Source: Paludibacter sp.
Lineage (GTDB): Bacteria; Bacteroidota; Bacteroidia; Bacteroidales; Paludibacteraceae
DNA: 64,000 nt
Reading direction: 5' to 3'
NCBI RefSeq assembly: GCF_009712605.1
Contig: NZ_WASO01000008.1
Span: 62,001-126,000, forward strand
The notes under the pieces are model-generated. The model had not been told where the DNA came from. It searched no databases and saw only the letters and a list, made by a program, of their open reading frames with translations. The position numbers and the translations under genes were made by a program. Shown here one piece after another: positions 44,196 through 53,160 of the stretch (positions within the stretch are counted from its first letter, which is position 1; each line of letters begins with the position of its first letter).

Positions 44196-44549
44196 TTAAT
44201 TTGACTGCTTCTGTTTGGGCAATCTGAAACTAATATATAGATCGAGTATGGTTGCAATAAGCAGGCCTGCAATCCAAAGGTAATAATGAATAAACATTCC
44301 ATAAGCGCTCGCCACTAAAACCAGTGTTGCAAAAGCATGTATCTTATTCAATCGCTTTGTACTGAAATCTGTTTGATCAATTGGCAACACCACTCTCACC
44401 ACTACAAGAAAGAGAACTCCCAGAGAAAATACATAGGGAGCTACCTTCACCTGTGAAAAATAAAGTACTGTCGCGACCATCAACAAAACATAACCGGCTC
44501 CGTATAGTAGTTGAAGAATTCTGCTTCTTTGTTTTTCTGTAATTTGCAT
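44196..44549 (-). CDS. Four-helix small membrane protein
   Basis: 117 residues from the ATG at 44549. Four hydrophobic helices span nearly the whole length (LLYGAGYVLLMVATVLYF, YVFSLGVLFLVVVRVVL, FATLVLVASAYGMF, YLWIAGLLIATILDLYI). No family is recognised. Its start overlaps the stop of the DivIC-like gene by one base (TGATG), so it is translationally coupled with a division gene and may have an envelope role. Confidence 0.75.
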   Translation of the reverse strand: MQITEKQRSRILQLLYGAGYVLLMVATVLYFSQVKVAPYVFSLGVLFLVVVRVVLPIDQTDFSTKRLNKIHAFATLVLVASAYGMFIHYYLWIAGLLIATILDLYISFRLPKQKQSN

Positions 44550-44866
44550 CAATCCTTTTCTTTAATAATAAATATGTCTTCGTTAGGCCGCTTCATCAGG
44601 TGTTCTTCCCTGGCAAATTTTTCCAGATTTGCATTACTGGTTTGTAGCTCATTAATCTTTTCACGGTTGTCTTTAATACTCTGATCATACTGCTCGATCT
44701 GATCTTCCAGATTTTGGATTTCCCGTTGATTAGCAATGCGCTTGAAAAAATTATTTTCATCCACAAAACACATGATTACCAAAAACGTTACGGCAACTAC
44801 CCAGTATTTAATATGCTTGGTTTGCCCTACCCGTTTGCGCAATTTCAACCATATTTGTTTCTGCAT
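44549..44866 (-). CDS. Septum formation initiator, DivIC/FtsB-like
   Basis: 105 residues. A short basic N-terminus, one transmembrane helix (YWVVAVTFLVIMCFV, about 20-36) and a coiled coil (NQREIQNLEDQIEQYDQSIKDNREKINELQTSNANLEKFAREEHLMK), the layout of DivIC/FtsB. The FAREEHLMKRPNEDIFII end is typical. Such proteins join FtsL and FtsQ at the division site. It follows rseP by 23 bases. Confidence 0.85.
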   Translation of the reverse strand: MQKQIWLKLRKRVGQTKHIKYWVVAVTFLVIMCFVDENNFFKRIANQREIQNLEDQIEQYDQSIKDNREKINELQTSNANLEKFAREEHLMKRPNEDIFIIKEKD

Positions 44867-44889
44867 AACCCTATAGTTTTATATCACAC

Positions 44890-46374
44890 TTATTTGAACA
44901 ACCTGAAAATATCATTTCCGTTAGCATAAATAAGCAAAGCAAACAGAAGAAATATACCCACCATTTGTGCATACTCCAGAAACTTATCACTCGGTTTACG
45001 TCCCGTTACCATTTCATAAAGGAGGAACAAGGTGTGTCCGCCATCAAGAGCAGGAATCGGAAGGATATTCATAAACGCCAGAATAATAGAAAGGAATGCG
45101 GTCAATGCCCAAAAGTTTTGCCAATCCCAAACATCAGGGAAGAGACTACCGATAGTACCGAACCCACCGATTTGTTTTGCCCCTTCTTTGGTAAAGATAA
45201 ATTTAAGCTGCTTCACATACGAAGTCAGTGTTTCAACACCCTTGTTTATCCCTGCCGGAATAGACTCAAAGAAGCCATATGAGATGCGTTTGGTAACAAA
45301 GTTTCCTGCAAATGTTTTAAGGGCGACGCCGATTTTTCCGCTCTCGCTGACAACCAGCGAAGTCGAAAGATGCTTCCCGGAACGGACAAACTCAATTGGA
45401 ACGGTTTTCCCTTTGCAGGAATCCAATTGCACCGAAATATCCTGAATGGCAAACATCGCCTTACCGTTAACAGACACCACGCTGTCTCCCTTTTGCATAC
45501 CTGCTTTGGCAGCAGCCGAACCATTCACCGTTTTTTCAACCACGAATGGCACGCGCGGTGTCATAAACTGTTTCGAATTGGAGGCAATAATCTGACGGGT
45601 AAAATTAGAAGGAAGAATAAACGTAGTCTTTTTCCCATCACGCAAAACGGTTACAGACTGCGAACCATCCACCAAGATCTTTTTTATTGCTTCTGACGAT
45701 TCTTCTACCGGTTTATTATTAATCGCCAGCAATATATCGCCATTTCGGAATCCATTCTTAACTGCCACTTCGCTAAATTGCATTCCGAACTTGGCATTCT
45801 GCAAAGGAAGGTATTCTTCTCCCCAAACCAGAAGAATCATGGAATAGATAGCAAGGGCGGTGATAAAGTTCACCAAAACACCTCCCACCATTATAAAAAG
45901 GCGTTGCCATGCCGGCTTGCTACGGAACTCCCACGGCTGTGCAGGTTTCTTCATTGCCTCGGTATCCATCGACTCGTCGATCATCCCTGCAATTTTGCAA
46001 TAGCCACCCAGCGGCAACCATCCAATCCCCCACTCTGTATCGTCCGTGTGTTTTCTCCAGTCGTCTTGTGACAAATCGGCCATAGAGATTTCTTCCATCA
46101 CATCCTTGCCTTTTTCATCTTTCACCACATTGCCAAAAGCATCCAACTTTTTGCGGTACATATCGGGTACGTTACGGGCAAAAAACTTAAATTGCCACTT
46201 ACCATTGATTTTCTTACAACGCAACAGAGAAATATAGGGATTGAAAAAGAGGTAGAATTTATCTACCCTCGTCTTGAAGATGCGAGCAAAAGCAAAGTGA
46301 CCCAACTCATGCAAAAACACCAATATCGACAAACTCAGTATCAGTTGTGCGGCTTTAATTAAAAAAGTCTCCAT
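44890..46374 (-). CDS. rseP: RIP metalloprotease RseP (site-2 protease)
   Basis: 494 residues. Zinc site HELGH in SILVFLHELGHFAFARIF at the N-terminus and the second metal block FMNILPIPALDGGHTLFLLYE near the C-terminus; four membrane helices; two PDZ domains between about 210 and 350 (VKNGFRNGDILLAINNKPV, AKAGMQKGDSVVSVNGKAM). It cleaves anti-sigma factors and signal peptides within the membrane. It might process the anti-sigma candidate at 22823, which is inference. Longer than many RseP proteins because of a 40-residue loop after the active site. Confidence 0.95.
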   Translation of the reverse strand: METFLIKAAQLILSLSILVFLHELGHFAFARIFKTRVDKFYLFFNPYISLLRCKKINGKWQFKFFARNVPDMYRKKLDAFGNVVKDEKGKDVMEEISMADLSQDDWRKHTDDTEWGIGWLPLGGYCKIAGMIDESMDTEAMKKPAQPWEFRSKPAWQRLFIMVGGVLVNFITALAIYSMILLVWGEEYLPLQNAKFGMQFSEVAVKNGFRNGDILLAINNKPVEESSEAIKKILVDGSQSVTVLRDGKKTTFILPSNFTRQIIASNSKQFMTPRVPFVVEKTVNGSAAAKAGMQKGDSVVSVNGKAMFAIQDISVQLDSCKGKTVPIEFVRSGKHLSTSLVVSESGKIGVALKTFAGNFVTKRISYGFFESIPAGINKGVETLTSYVKQLKFIFTKEGAKQIGGFGTIGSLFPDVWDWQNFWALTAFLSIILAFMNILPIPALDGGHTLFLLYEMVTGRKPSDKFLEYAQMVGIFLLFALLIYANGNDIFRLFK

Positions 46375-46441
46375 TCAATATAGTTATGTATAGAATTACA
46401 AATCAAAAAAACGATAACCAATAAAAATGATTATCAACCTC

Positions 46442-47626
46442 TTAGCAACATTTACCCACCAATTCGGAAGCTATAGCGCGGGCTTCCATATCGGTTGCCA
46501 CATAATCTTCATAAGTCGGTTGAAGCATAAACGACACTTTGGCCATTGTCGTCTCAATGACGTCCGACATTTGCAGAAAGCCGATAGCGTCCTTCAGGAA
46601 AGCTGCCACAACAACCTCATTAGCAGCATTCAATATACAAGCTGCATTACCTTTGCGTTGCATTGCATCATACGCAAAAGAAAGATTCCTGAATTTCGTC
46701 ATGTCCGGCTTTTCGAAAGTCAACTGAGGGTAATCGGCAAAATTCAAGCGCGGATAATCCGTTTTCAGTCTGTCCGGATAAGAAAAGGCATACAATATCG
46801 GCAATTTCATGTCCGGCAAACCCATTTGAGCTTTGATTGCTCCATCGGCAAACTGAACCATCGAATGTATGATGGACTGCGGATGCACCACGACATCAAT
46901 CTGTTCCGGAGTGAGCCCAAACAACCATTTCGCCTCAATCACTTCAAAACCCTTGTTCATCATGCTGGCAGAGTCAATCGTGATTTTTGCGCCCATATCC
47001 CAGTTGGGATGCTTTAGAGCCTCACGCTTGGTAACACTTTGCAAATAGCTGAGTTCCTTATCGCGGAATGGTCCTCCGGAAGCCGTAAGAATAATCTTTT
47101 CGATGTCGTTCCCGACCTCGCCGGTGAGACACTGAAAAATAGCGGAATGTTCAGAGTCAACCGGAATGATAGGACTGTGATAGCGTTGCGCCAACTCGCA
47201 AACCAATTCACCGGCCACCACCATTGTTTCTTTATTGGCCAGGGCAATTTTTTTCCCTGCTTTAAGCGCTTTTAGCGTCGGCAACAAACCGGAATAACCC
47301 ACCATGGCCGTCAATACCACATCAACAGTCTCCATTTCTGCAATCTGAGCAATTGACTCACTTCCCGAAAAAACCTTGATAGGCAGATCTGCCAATGCTT
47401 CTTTCAAGGTAAAATAATGGGCATCATTGGCTATTGCAACCACTTCGGGCTGAAATTGACGAGCCTGTTTGATAAGCAAATCGATACTTTGATTCGCCGT
47501 CAGCGCATATACTTCAAAACGGTCGGGATGAGCGGATATGACTTCAAGGGCTTGAGTACCAATTGAGCCAGTAGAACCAAGAATGGCTATTTGTTGTTTT
47601 TGTCCGGTAACTAATGACGATTTCAT
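46442..47626 (-). CDS. dxr: 1-deoxy-D-xylulose 5-phosphate reductoisomerase
   Basis: 394 residues. NADPH site QIAILGSTGSIGTQALEVI, the metal and substrate blocks IIPVDSEHSAIFQCL, ILTASGGPFRD and KITIDSASMMNKGFEVIEAKWLF, and HPQSIIHSMVQFADG. It converts DXP to MEP, the committed step of non-mevalonate isoprenoid synthesis. It precedes rseP in the same direction, a gene order common in Bacteroidota. Confidence 0.97.
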   Translation of the reverse strand: MKSSLVTGQKQQIAILGSTGSIGTQALEVISAHPDRFEVYALTANQSIDLLIKQARQFQPEVVAIANDAHYFTLKEALADLPIKVFSGSESIAQIAEMETVDVVLTAMVGYSGLLPTLKALKAGKKIALANKETMVVAGELVCELAQRYHSPIIPVDSEHSAIFQCLTGEVGNDIEKIILTASGGPFRDKELSYLQSVTKREALKHPNWDMGAKITIDSASMMNKGFEVIEAKWLFGLTPEQIDVVVHPQSIIHSMVQFADGAIKAQMGLPDMKLPILYAFSYPDRLKTDYPRLNFADYPQLTFEKPDMTKFRNLSFAYDAMQRKGNAACILNAANEVVVAAFLKDAIGFLQMSDVIETTMAKVSFMLQPTYEDYVATDMEARAIASELVGKCC

Positions 47627-47807
47627 AACGAATTAAAAGACAGGAATTCCCGCAAAGAACATTTTACTTCTCTGCATAAAAGACCATGATGCAAAGTTAA
47701 AAAAATTTTTGTTCCATAAAAGAAGCTACCTGTCATTTTACCTTATTTTAGCAGGATTTCACCGCAATTCTAAAGAATAAATTCTGGGGATTCCCGTTAT
47801 TATTGGG

Positions 47808-47815
47808 TAACTTTG
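47808..47815 (+). promoter_or_regulatory. Bacteroidota promoter core before the hydrolase gene
   Basis: TAACTTTG followed by C fits TAnnTTTG; it lies 70 bases before the start codon. Confidence 0.5.
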
Positions 47816-47885
47816 CAATGGAGATACAAAAAGTGTTCTGCTTTTACATCCGTTGTTTAATTCAAAATAACATAACCGAAAACTC

Positions 47886-49106
47886 ATGGATTATTTAGAT
47901 TTGTATAATTTACTGGAGGCTAAGGTCAATCCGAATGAAACAGAAATTGTAATAGATGAATTTGTAACTGTACAAAACCAAACGTTCAAATCTGCCAACT
48001 GGACTATTTTACAGGGACATTCGCATTTACGTTGCGAAGAACACAACATGGACTTTTCTGACGAAATATTCAAAACCGAGCTCGGTTATACGGAAGAAGG
48101 TTTGGATCTGATTGATTCGGAAGTAAATGACAACAAAGAGTTTAACTTTCACATTTTCGTTCCCAGACAGCAGAGAAACGAAAAAGAAGCCATCTTATTG
48201 ATGCACGGTTTCAATGAGAAATCATGGCCGAAATATTTGCCCTGGGCATATCGACTGGCAAAAGACACTCACCGCTGCGTGGTACTCTGCCCGATGGCTT
48301 TTCACATGAACCGCGCCCTGTCCACATGGAGTGACCGCCGACTGATGCATAGCGTGAGTTTATGCCGCAAAGAACATTTCCCCGATTTGCTGCAATCATC
48401 CTTCTCCAACGTTGCCATCAGCACCCGGGTACAATCCAAACCACAACGTTTTATCTGGTCGGGGCTGCAAACTTATTACGACATAGTGCAATTTATTGAC
48501 GAAGTGAAAGCCGGCAAATATCCTCCTCTCACAGCCGGTATGCAATTTCACTTTTTCTCTTATTCTATCGGAACTTTCCTTTCGGAAATTTTGAAACTGA
48601 CAGACCCAAAGGGTTATTTTACAGACTCCAAGCTGCTTGCTTTCTGCGGAGGACCAACATTCAACCGGCTCACTCCGGTTTCGAAAGCCATTCTCGACAG
48701 CGAGGCCAATGTTGCACTCTATTCGTATCTGGTGGAACATCTCGAAAGCCACCTGAAACGGGAAAAACGACTCCATCACTATCTGGAAGAACACCCGGAA
48801 GGCCATTCGTTCCGTATGATGCTCGACTTTAAAGTAATGCGTCAGGAACGCGAGAAACGCTTCCGTGAAATCAGCTCGCAGGTGTTTGCCATCGCGCTGG
48901 AACAGGACAAAGTAATTCCGGCATACGATGTGGTAAGCACCCTCAAAGGTGCCGCACACGACATCCCGACCGAAGTCATCGTCACCGATTTTGATTACCC
49001 TTACACACACGAAAATCCATTCGTCAACAAAGAAAGCATACGGGATAAGGTAGATACTGCGTTCCAAACAACCTTTGATAAATTTTGTGATTACCTGAAT
49101 GCATGA
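47886..49106 (+). CDS. Alpha/beta-hydrolase fold protein (DUF6051-like)
   Basis: 406 residues, cytoplasmic. AILLMHGFNEKSWPKYLPWAYRLA gives the oxyanion strand-turn; HFFSYSIGTFLSEI holds a nucleophile-elbow-like S-Y-S-I-G; late EQDKVIP and a terminal His (YTHENP) could be the acid and base. Large insertions precede the elbow. The substrate is unknown. The next gene starts within its stop (ATGA overlap). Confidence 0.7.
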   Translation: MDYLDLYNLLEAKVNPNETEIVIDEFVTVQNQTFKSANWTILQGHSHLRCEEHNMDFSDEIFKTELGYTEEGLDLIDSEVNDNKEFNFHIFVPRQQRNEKEAILLMHGFNEKSWPKYLPWAYRLAKDTHRCVVLCPMAFHMNRALSTWSDRRLMHSVSLCRKEHFPDLLQSSFSNVAISTRVQSKPQRFIWSGLQTYYDIVQFIDEVKAGKYPPLTAGMQFHFFSYSIGTFLSEILKLTDPKGYFTDSKLLAFCGGPTFNRLTPVSKAILDSEANVALYSYLVEHLESHLKREKRLHHYLEEHPEGHSFRMMLDFKVMRQEREKRFREISSQVFAIALEQDKVIPAYDVVSTLKGAAHDIPTEVIVTDFDYPYTHENPFVNKESIRDKVDTAFQTTFDKFCDYLNA

Positions 49107-49501
49107 TGAATTTAAATAAACGCATAATACTTACTGCCGTTATCGCTTTAGCCGTCGGTGTCATTTCAACGCTGCTTATCCAGCAATATGTATTGCCGCC
49201 CAAAACTGAGACTATTTTACTACAGCTTTCAAACAATTTCAATGGAAAATGTCCGGTAATGGTCGACAAAATTACCCGTTTTGACAACACCTCTGTGGGA
49301 AACAATGAATTACGGTTCAACTACACCATTTTAACCGCAGTGAAAGACTCGGTCGATTCCACAGAGTTGCACAGTCATCTGGAACCGATTGTCCGAAACA
49401 ATCCTCAGGTCGGCATGCTGAAACAAAACCACATTAGTGTTTTGTGCCGTTATCGGGATCGTAAAGGAGCACTTCTTACCGAAATAAAAGTGACTCCTTA
49501 A
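49103..49501 (+). CDS. Small membrane-anchored protein
   Basis: 132 residues. One N-terminal transmembrane helix (RIILTAVIALAVGVISTLLIQQYVL) followed by about 100 residues of mixed strands and helices (NFNGKCPVMVDKITRFDN). No family recognised. It is coupled to the hydrolase gene by a 4-base overlap and followed by a terminator. Confidence 0.7.
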   Translation: MMNLNKRIILTAVIALAVGVISTLLIQQYVLPPKTETILLQLSNNFNGKCPVMVDKITRFDNTSVGNNELRFNYTILTAVKDSVDSTELHSHLEPIVRNNPQVGMLKQNHISVLCRYRDRKGALLTEIKVTP

Positions 49502-49579
49502 CAGCGATAAACAGTTCAAACCACTTCCTTCGAGTCCAACTCACAAGCCAGTTTGTCGACGAAGGGAAAAAGTTGCATC

Positions 49580-49612
49580 GCCTTCCGGGCCGAAAACCGG
49601 AAGGCTTTTTTT
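49580..49612 (+). terminator. Intrinsic terminator of the hydrolase operon
   Basis: GCCTTCCGG and CCGGAAGGC pair around an 8-base loop, followed by seven T. Confidence 0.92.
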
Positions 49613-49938
49613 ATTGCATGAAGCCTTCGCACGACAGTGTCATTTCACCTTTTTAGTGCAGCATCGCATCGTCGAAAAGAACCATCGCAGCAATCCGGTG
49701 TGTCATCGCACTGTGACGATCAAACAACGCAACAATTTAAAGAATATATTCTTTTAGTATGTTAATTATTTGTAGTACGTTTGTATTAACGTTTCCGATT
49801 AGCTGAAAAGAGGTGTATTACCACCACATTGTATAAAAGCATTTAACAAATTGGATATGTGCGACAATGCAAATTTAAAAAACATACCTATCTAAACAAA
49901 AGTATATTACAAAATAGAATAAACAGCATAATTGCGAA

Positions 49939-49976
49939 ATATGTGCGACGCTGTCGCACATACACAGATGTTAGGC
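49939..49976 (+). other. attC-like hairpin and R'-type box opening cassette 1
   Basis: TATGTGCGAC and GTCGCACATA form a perfect 10-bp hairpin around GCT; eight bases further is GTTAGGC (49970-49976), a full match to the integron core GTTRRRY. It is followed by GTCAGTGTAAAAAAAA, which recurs after the second attC-like site. The ATATGTGCGAC half also occurs as a direct repeat at 49855-49865. Confidence 0.55.
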
Positions 49977-50021
49977 GTCAGTGTAAAAAAAAGAAAATCA
50001 ACTTCTATAAAAGGGAAATAT

Positions 50022-50843
50022 ATGCTTACGAGATTAATGGTTATACAGAAGATTAATAAAAACGGACATGTTGATGTTCACCAGATTTCATCTGACAATT
50101 TTCAGTGGACATTTGAGAACAGAAGAAAAAAGATAGAGTCTGACAAAGAATATTTCCCATTCTCTTTAAATGGTAACCTGAATATTCTGAAACGACCTGC
50201 AGGAGCTGAAACAAAGACTTATATTAAAGAAAATGAGATTACATTTTGTGATGACTACGGTGTTCCCGGAGGAACAGTAATTGCAATCTTATTTCCTGAA
50301 AATTATATTCCAGACATAATCAAATTCAAAGATAAACCATATATGCCGGTAGGACTTATTGGTCAAGTGACATCAAGACCTCCAGGACAAATTCAAGTAC
50401 TATATAATCACTTTGAGAAAAAATGCGCTATTATATTCAATATTCACGAGAATATTGTATTTGGCTTTAAATGTATTGCTGTAAAAGTTAGTGATGATAA
50501 ATTTCCGAAAAATGAAAGCATTTTTGCGAGCGACTTATTCGACATTACTTTGAGCAGAGAATTCCTTAACGTGGAAGCTATATCAAATAATGATTTAAAG
50601 CTCATAAATGAGACATTAAACATAACAGACATAACCGAGATTCAAGAAACTCTGAATGAACTTCTAAGTGCTTTAAAGTCGGGACAGAAAGAAAAATCGA
50701 ATACACTATTAAACAAAGCTGGCTCCTTAATACTAAGCGGGACTAGCGTTGCAAGCAGTTTGACAACTATTATAGACAGTTATAAAGCAGGTGGCGCAGT
50801 TCACCAATTTGTCGCTCGAATAATTGAACATGCGACTTTATGA
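50022..50843 (+). CDS. Cassette 1 protein, unknown function
   Basis: 273 residues from the ATG at 50022, chosen because AAGGGA lies just upstream; the longer frame runs back into the attC-like hairpin. Soluble, no signal peptide. A beta-rich first part (NFQWTFENRRKKIESDKEYFPFSL, DDYGVPGGTVIAILFPENYIPDIIKF) and a helical end (EIQETLNELLSALKSGQKEK, then SLILSGTSVASSLTTIIDSY). I recognise no family. It is bordered by attC-like sequences on both sides, like an integron gene cassette. Confidence 0.7.
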   Translation: MLTRLMVIQKINKNGHVDVHQISSDNFQWTFENRRKKIESDKEYFPFSLNGNLNILKRPAGAETKTYIKENEITFCDDYGVPGGTVIAILFPENYIPDIIKFKDKPYMPVGLIGQVTSRPPGQIQVLYNHFEKKCAIIFNIHENIVFGFKCIAVKVSDDKFPKNESIFASDLFDITLSREFLNVEAISNNDLKLINETLNITDITEIQETLNELLSALKSGQKEKSNTLLNKAGSLILSGTSVASSLTTIIDSYKAGGAVHQFVARIIEHATL

Positions 50844-50857
50844 AAATCAAACACCGA

Positions 50858-50992
50858 ACCGCTAACACACGCCTATGTTCATTGGCTGGCTGACGTGTAT
50901 TCCGCAGGTTTTGCGCCCGCATTCACCTATTGTTGTGCGACAGTGAACGCTCCCGCAAACCGCCAATGCCCATAGCCTCGGTCGTTAGCGGT
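50858..50992 (+). other. attC-like recombination site between two cassettes
   Basis: About 135 bases that fold as a long imperfect hairpin: ACCGCTAAC with GTTAGCGGT at the ends, CTATG with CATAG, CATTGGC with GCCAATG, then GGTTTTGCG...GCATTCAC with GTGAACGC...CGCAAACC. The end boxes CGCTAAC/GTTAGCG are complementary, but GTTAGCG deviates from GTTRRRY in the last two bases. It is followed by GTCAGTGTAAAAAAA, as at 49977. Confidence 0.6.
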
Positions 50993-51030
50993 CAGTGTAA
51001 AAAAATAAAACAACATTTAAAAATTTCACC

Positions 51031-51831
51031 ATGGGACAATCTATTTTAGTATTTGTAAGTCATTCTTCAGAAGACAAAGAAGATTTTATTGAACCAATAG
51101 TAGACGATTTAGAAAAATGCTATATAAACGTTTGGTTAGACAAAAAGAAGATAATGCCTGGTGAAAATCTAAGAAACTCAATTTTAAAAGACGGATTAGA
51201 TAAAGCAGATATTGTTTTGATTTTCTTTACAGAAAAGTCTCTAAAATCCCCCTGGGTTGACCGAGAAATTAAACATGTTTTAAGAGGAGAAACAAAAAAA
51301 AGTAGCAACTTCGATTTGAACAAAATTATATCAGTATTTGACTCAAAAAACACTTACGATGAAATAGTTAACAGGTATCCAGAATTAACCGATGATTTAT
51401 TGCATTTAATGCCTAAAGATTATTCAAAATTACATTTAGGACAACTTGTTTCTGCAATTTGGGGTAAATACTTCTCAATTCAAGGTGGTAGTATAGAAAC
51501 AGAAAAGCAATTATTAAGTAAGGACAAAGAATTATTTCAGAAAGACAAAGAAATACAAGAATATAAATTGAAAATAGAAGAAATCAGCTCTAAAAACTCA
51601 AAATCTACTTTGTATGATGAATTTGAGATGTTCGTTAATTCTGGAGCAATAGATAATTTCATAAAAAATAAAGACTTATTTATAGGCCTTGATTTACAAT
51701 CTACTTCTATACCAGATTTTTCGAATGCGGTAGCATTTGGACTCATGGGAGAAAGCAAAATATATACAGGATATTTTAGTATATCTGAAAAAGGAAAAGA
51801 ATTTTTCAAATGGTATGTTTTGAATAGATAA
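51031..51831 (+). CDS. TIR-domain protein (cassette 2)
   Basis: 266 residues. Residues 1-130 are a TIR domain: ILVFVSHSSEDKEDFIEPIVDDLE, INVWLDKKKIMPGENLRNSI, and SLKSPWVDREIKHVLRG, which keeps the conserved W and Glu. A coiled coil follows (about 155-190) and a short C-terminal domain (DNFIKNKDLFIGLDLQS, AVAFGLMGESKIYTGYF) I do not recognise, perhaps the sensing part. There is no visible partner effector or second defence gene. Flanked by attC-like sequences. Likely a defence or NAD-signalling protein; inferred from the fold. Confidence 0.82.
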   Translation: MGQSILVFVSHSSEDKEDFIEPIVDDLEKCYINVWLDKKKIMPGENLRNSILKDGLDKADIVLIFFTEKSLKSPWVDREIKHVLRGETKKSSNFDLNKIISVFDSKNTYDEIVNRYPELTDDLLHLMPKDYSKLHLGQLVSAIWGKYFSIQGGSIETEKQLLSKDKELFQKDKEIQEYKLKIEEISSKNSKSTLYDEFEMFVNSGAIDNFIKNKDLFIGLDLQSTSIPDFSNAVAFGLMGESKIYTGYFSISEKGKEFFKWYVLNR

Positions 51832-51856
51832 AACACCGAACCGCTAACACACCCCC

Positions 51857-51891
51857 GCTGCCGCACGATTAGCGCAGCGTATCGTGTGGCC
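51857..51891. repeat. REP element, left copy (RAYT-flanking)
   Basis: GCTGCCGCACGATTAGCG...TATCGTGTGGCC: GCCGCACGAT pairs with ATCGTGTGGC in a stem with one G-T. Near-perfect inverted copy at 52548-52582 (one difference over 35 bases) and a related copy at 54476-54510. Confidence 0.85.
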
Positions 51892-51931
51892 AAACCATAC
51901 GGTGGAGCAAACGTAAAACTCCATAAAAACA

Positions 51932-52495
51932 ATGACAATGAGTCGTAATTACAAATTTCACAATCCCAAAGGTGTCTATTTTATCAGCTTTGCCGTGGTG
52001 GAATGGTTGGATGTTTTTACGCGCAACGAATATAAGAACATTGTTATTGACAGTCTTGCCTATTGTCAAAAGAACAAAGGATTGGAAATATTTGCTTGGT
52101 GCATTATGACCAATCATGTACATCTTATTTTTAGAAGCGTCGAAGAGCGGGCTCCGGAACTCATTGTCGGCGATTTCAAACGATTTACAAGCAAAGCTAT
52201 TGTCAAAGCCATCATAGATAATCCACAAGAGAGTAGAAAAGCGTTTTTATTGGAGGCATTTAAAAAGGCCGCACAAGCATCTTCCAATGTTATAAAGCAT
52301 CAATTTTGGAGGCATGACAATAAACCGATAGAATTATGGAGCAGTAAGGTTATTGATGAAAAAATTAACTACATCCACAATAATCCGGTGGAAGAAGGCT
52401 ATGTTTTCAGACCCGAAGATTATTTATACAGTAGTGCTGTCGATTATGCAGGAGGCAAAGGTATTCTGGATGATGTAATAGTAACCAAGGGATAA
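51932..52495 (+). CDS. REP-associated tyrosine transposase (RAYT, Y1-type)
   Basis: 187 residues (an ATG two codons on is an alternative start). HUH signature in IMTNHVHLIFRS; catalytic Tyr probably in INYIHNNPVEEGY; typical ends GVYFISFAVVEWLDVF and DYLYSSAVDYAGG. This is the Y1_Tnp domain family that nicks single-stranded REP hairpins. It is not associated with IS200-type ends but with REP sequences about 40-50 bases from either end of the gene. The gene is complete. Confidence 0.9.
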   Translation: MTMSRNYKFHNPKGVYFISFAVVEWLDVFTRNEYKNIVIDSLAYCQKNKGLEIFAWCIMTNHVHLIFRSVEERAPELIVGDFKRFTSKAIVKAIIDNPQESRKAFLLEAFKKAAQASSNVIKHQFWRHDNKPIELWSSKVIDEKINYIHNNPVEEGYVFRPEDYLYSSAVDYAGGKGILDDVIVTKG

Positions 52496-52547
52496 TAGTT
52501 ATAAATGAATTGGTTTTCTGGCTTCCATAGTCAGAAATGTATGGCAT

Positions 52548-52582
52548 GGCCACACGATACGCTACGCTAATCGTGCGGCAGC
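52548..52582. repeat. REP element, right copy, inverted
   Basis: Reverse complement of the left copy except one base. It lies directly 20 bases before the GIY-YIG gene start. Confidence 0.85.
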
Positions 52583-52602
52583 AGGGAATTAAACTAATTG
52601 AC

Positions 52603-53160
52603 ATGAATACAGATAAATCAAATTATGTTTATGCGTTGAAAGATGGTCGTAAAAATCCAGCCAAGATATTTTATATTGGTAAAGGCTGTGGAATACGTAA
52701 GGAAGACCATTTATTGAATATTGATAATACCTCAAAAGGAAAATTTATTGAGGAAATAATTAATAGTGGAGGACAGGTTGTTGTTTCTGTGCTTTGTGAT
52801 GAATTGACAGAATATCAAGCTTTAAAAATAGAAGCCGAAATGATTTCTTCATTTGGCATTGAAAAGTATGGTGGAATTCTAAAAAATTCTGTGACGCCTA
52901 GCGGACAAAAACGAACAGATAAAAAACTAAATGTACCACAAGGTATTTATGAAAAAGCTCAATTAGGACTTCGTTTTCTTAGAGAAGCTACGACAGAATT
53001 TATTGAAGCAAATCCAAATGGAATTACAAATTCAGATTTAGCAAGATACCTTGATTTGCATTCTGATAATAATGGGAAACAAAAAGATTACTTAACTTAT
53101 AGCATATTGGGTATTCTAATGAGAGACAACTTGATATATAAGGATAGAGATCGTAAATAA
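52603..53160 (+). CDS. GIY-YIG (LEM-3-like) nuclease family protein
   Basis: 185 residues from the ATG at 52603; the longer frame reads through the REP. The N-terminus NYVYALKDGRKNPAKIFYIGKGCGIRKEDHL is a GIY-YIG domain of the LEM-3-like type (YVY...FYIGKG), with Glu in LKIEAEMISSF as probable metal ligand. A winged-helix-like C-terminus (GITNSDLARYLDLHS, YSILGILMRDNLIYKD) could bind DNA. Its upstream DNA is REP sequence, so its native promoter may be gone. Confidence 0.75.
   Translation: MNTDKSNYVYALKDGRKNPAKIFYIGKGCGIRKEDHLLNIDNTSKGKFIEEIINSGGQVVVSVLCDELTEYQALKIEAEMISSFGIEKYGGILKNSVTPSGQKRTDKKLNVPQGIYEKAQLGLRFLREATTEFIEANPNGITNSDLARYLDLHSDNNGKQKDYLTYSILGILMRDNLIYKDRDRK

Larger units (their letters stand above)
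49502..50021. other. Intergenic region entering the accessory hotspot
   Basis: About 520 bases. A terminator (49580-49612) closes the hydrolase operon. Base composition then turns AT-rich, and the segment 49855-49976 carries the ATATGTGCGAC direct repeat and attC-like hairpin that open the cassette region. The intervening part shows nothing I can name. Confidence 0.6.

Noticed and set aside
49859-50056. Plus-strand 65-residue open frame overlapping the attC-like hairpin
   Set aside because: It runs through the hairpin and its translation is Arg/Lys-rich without structure; the cassette gene itself uses the ATG at 50022.
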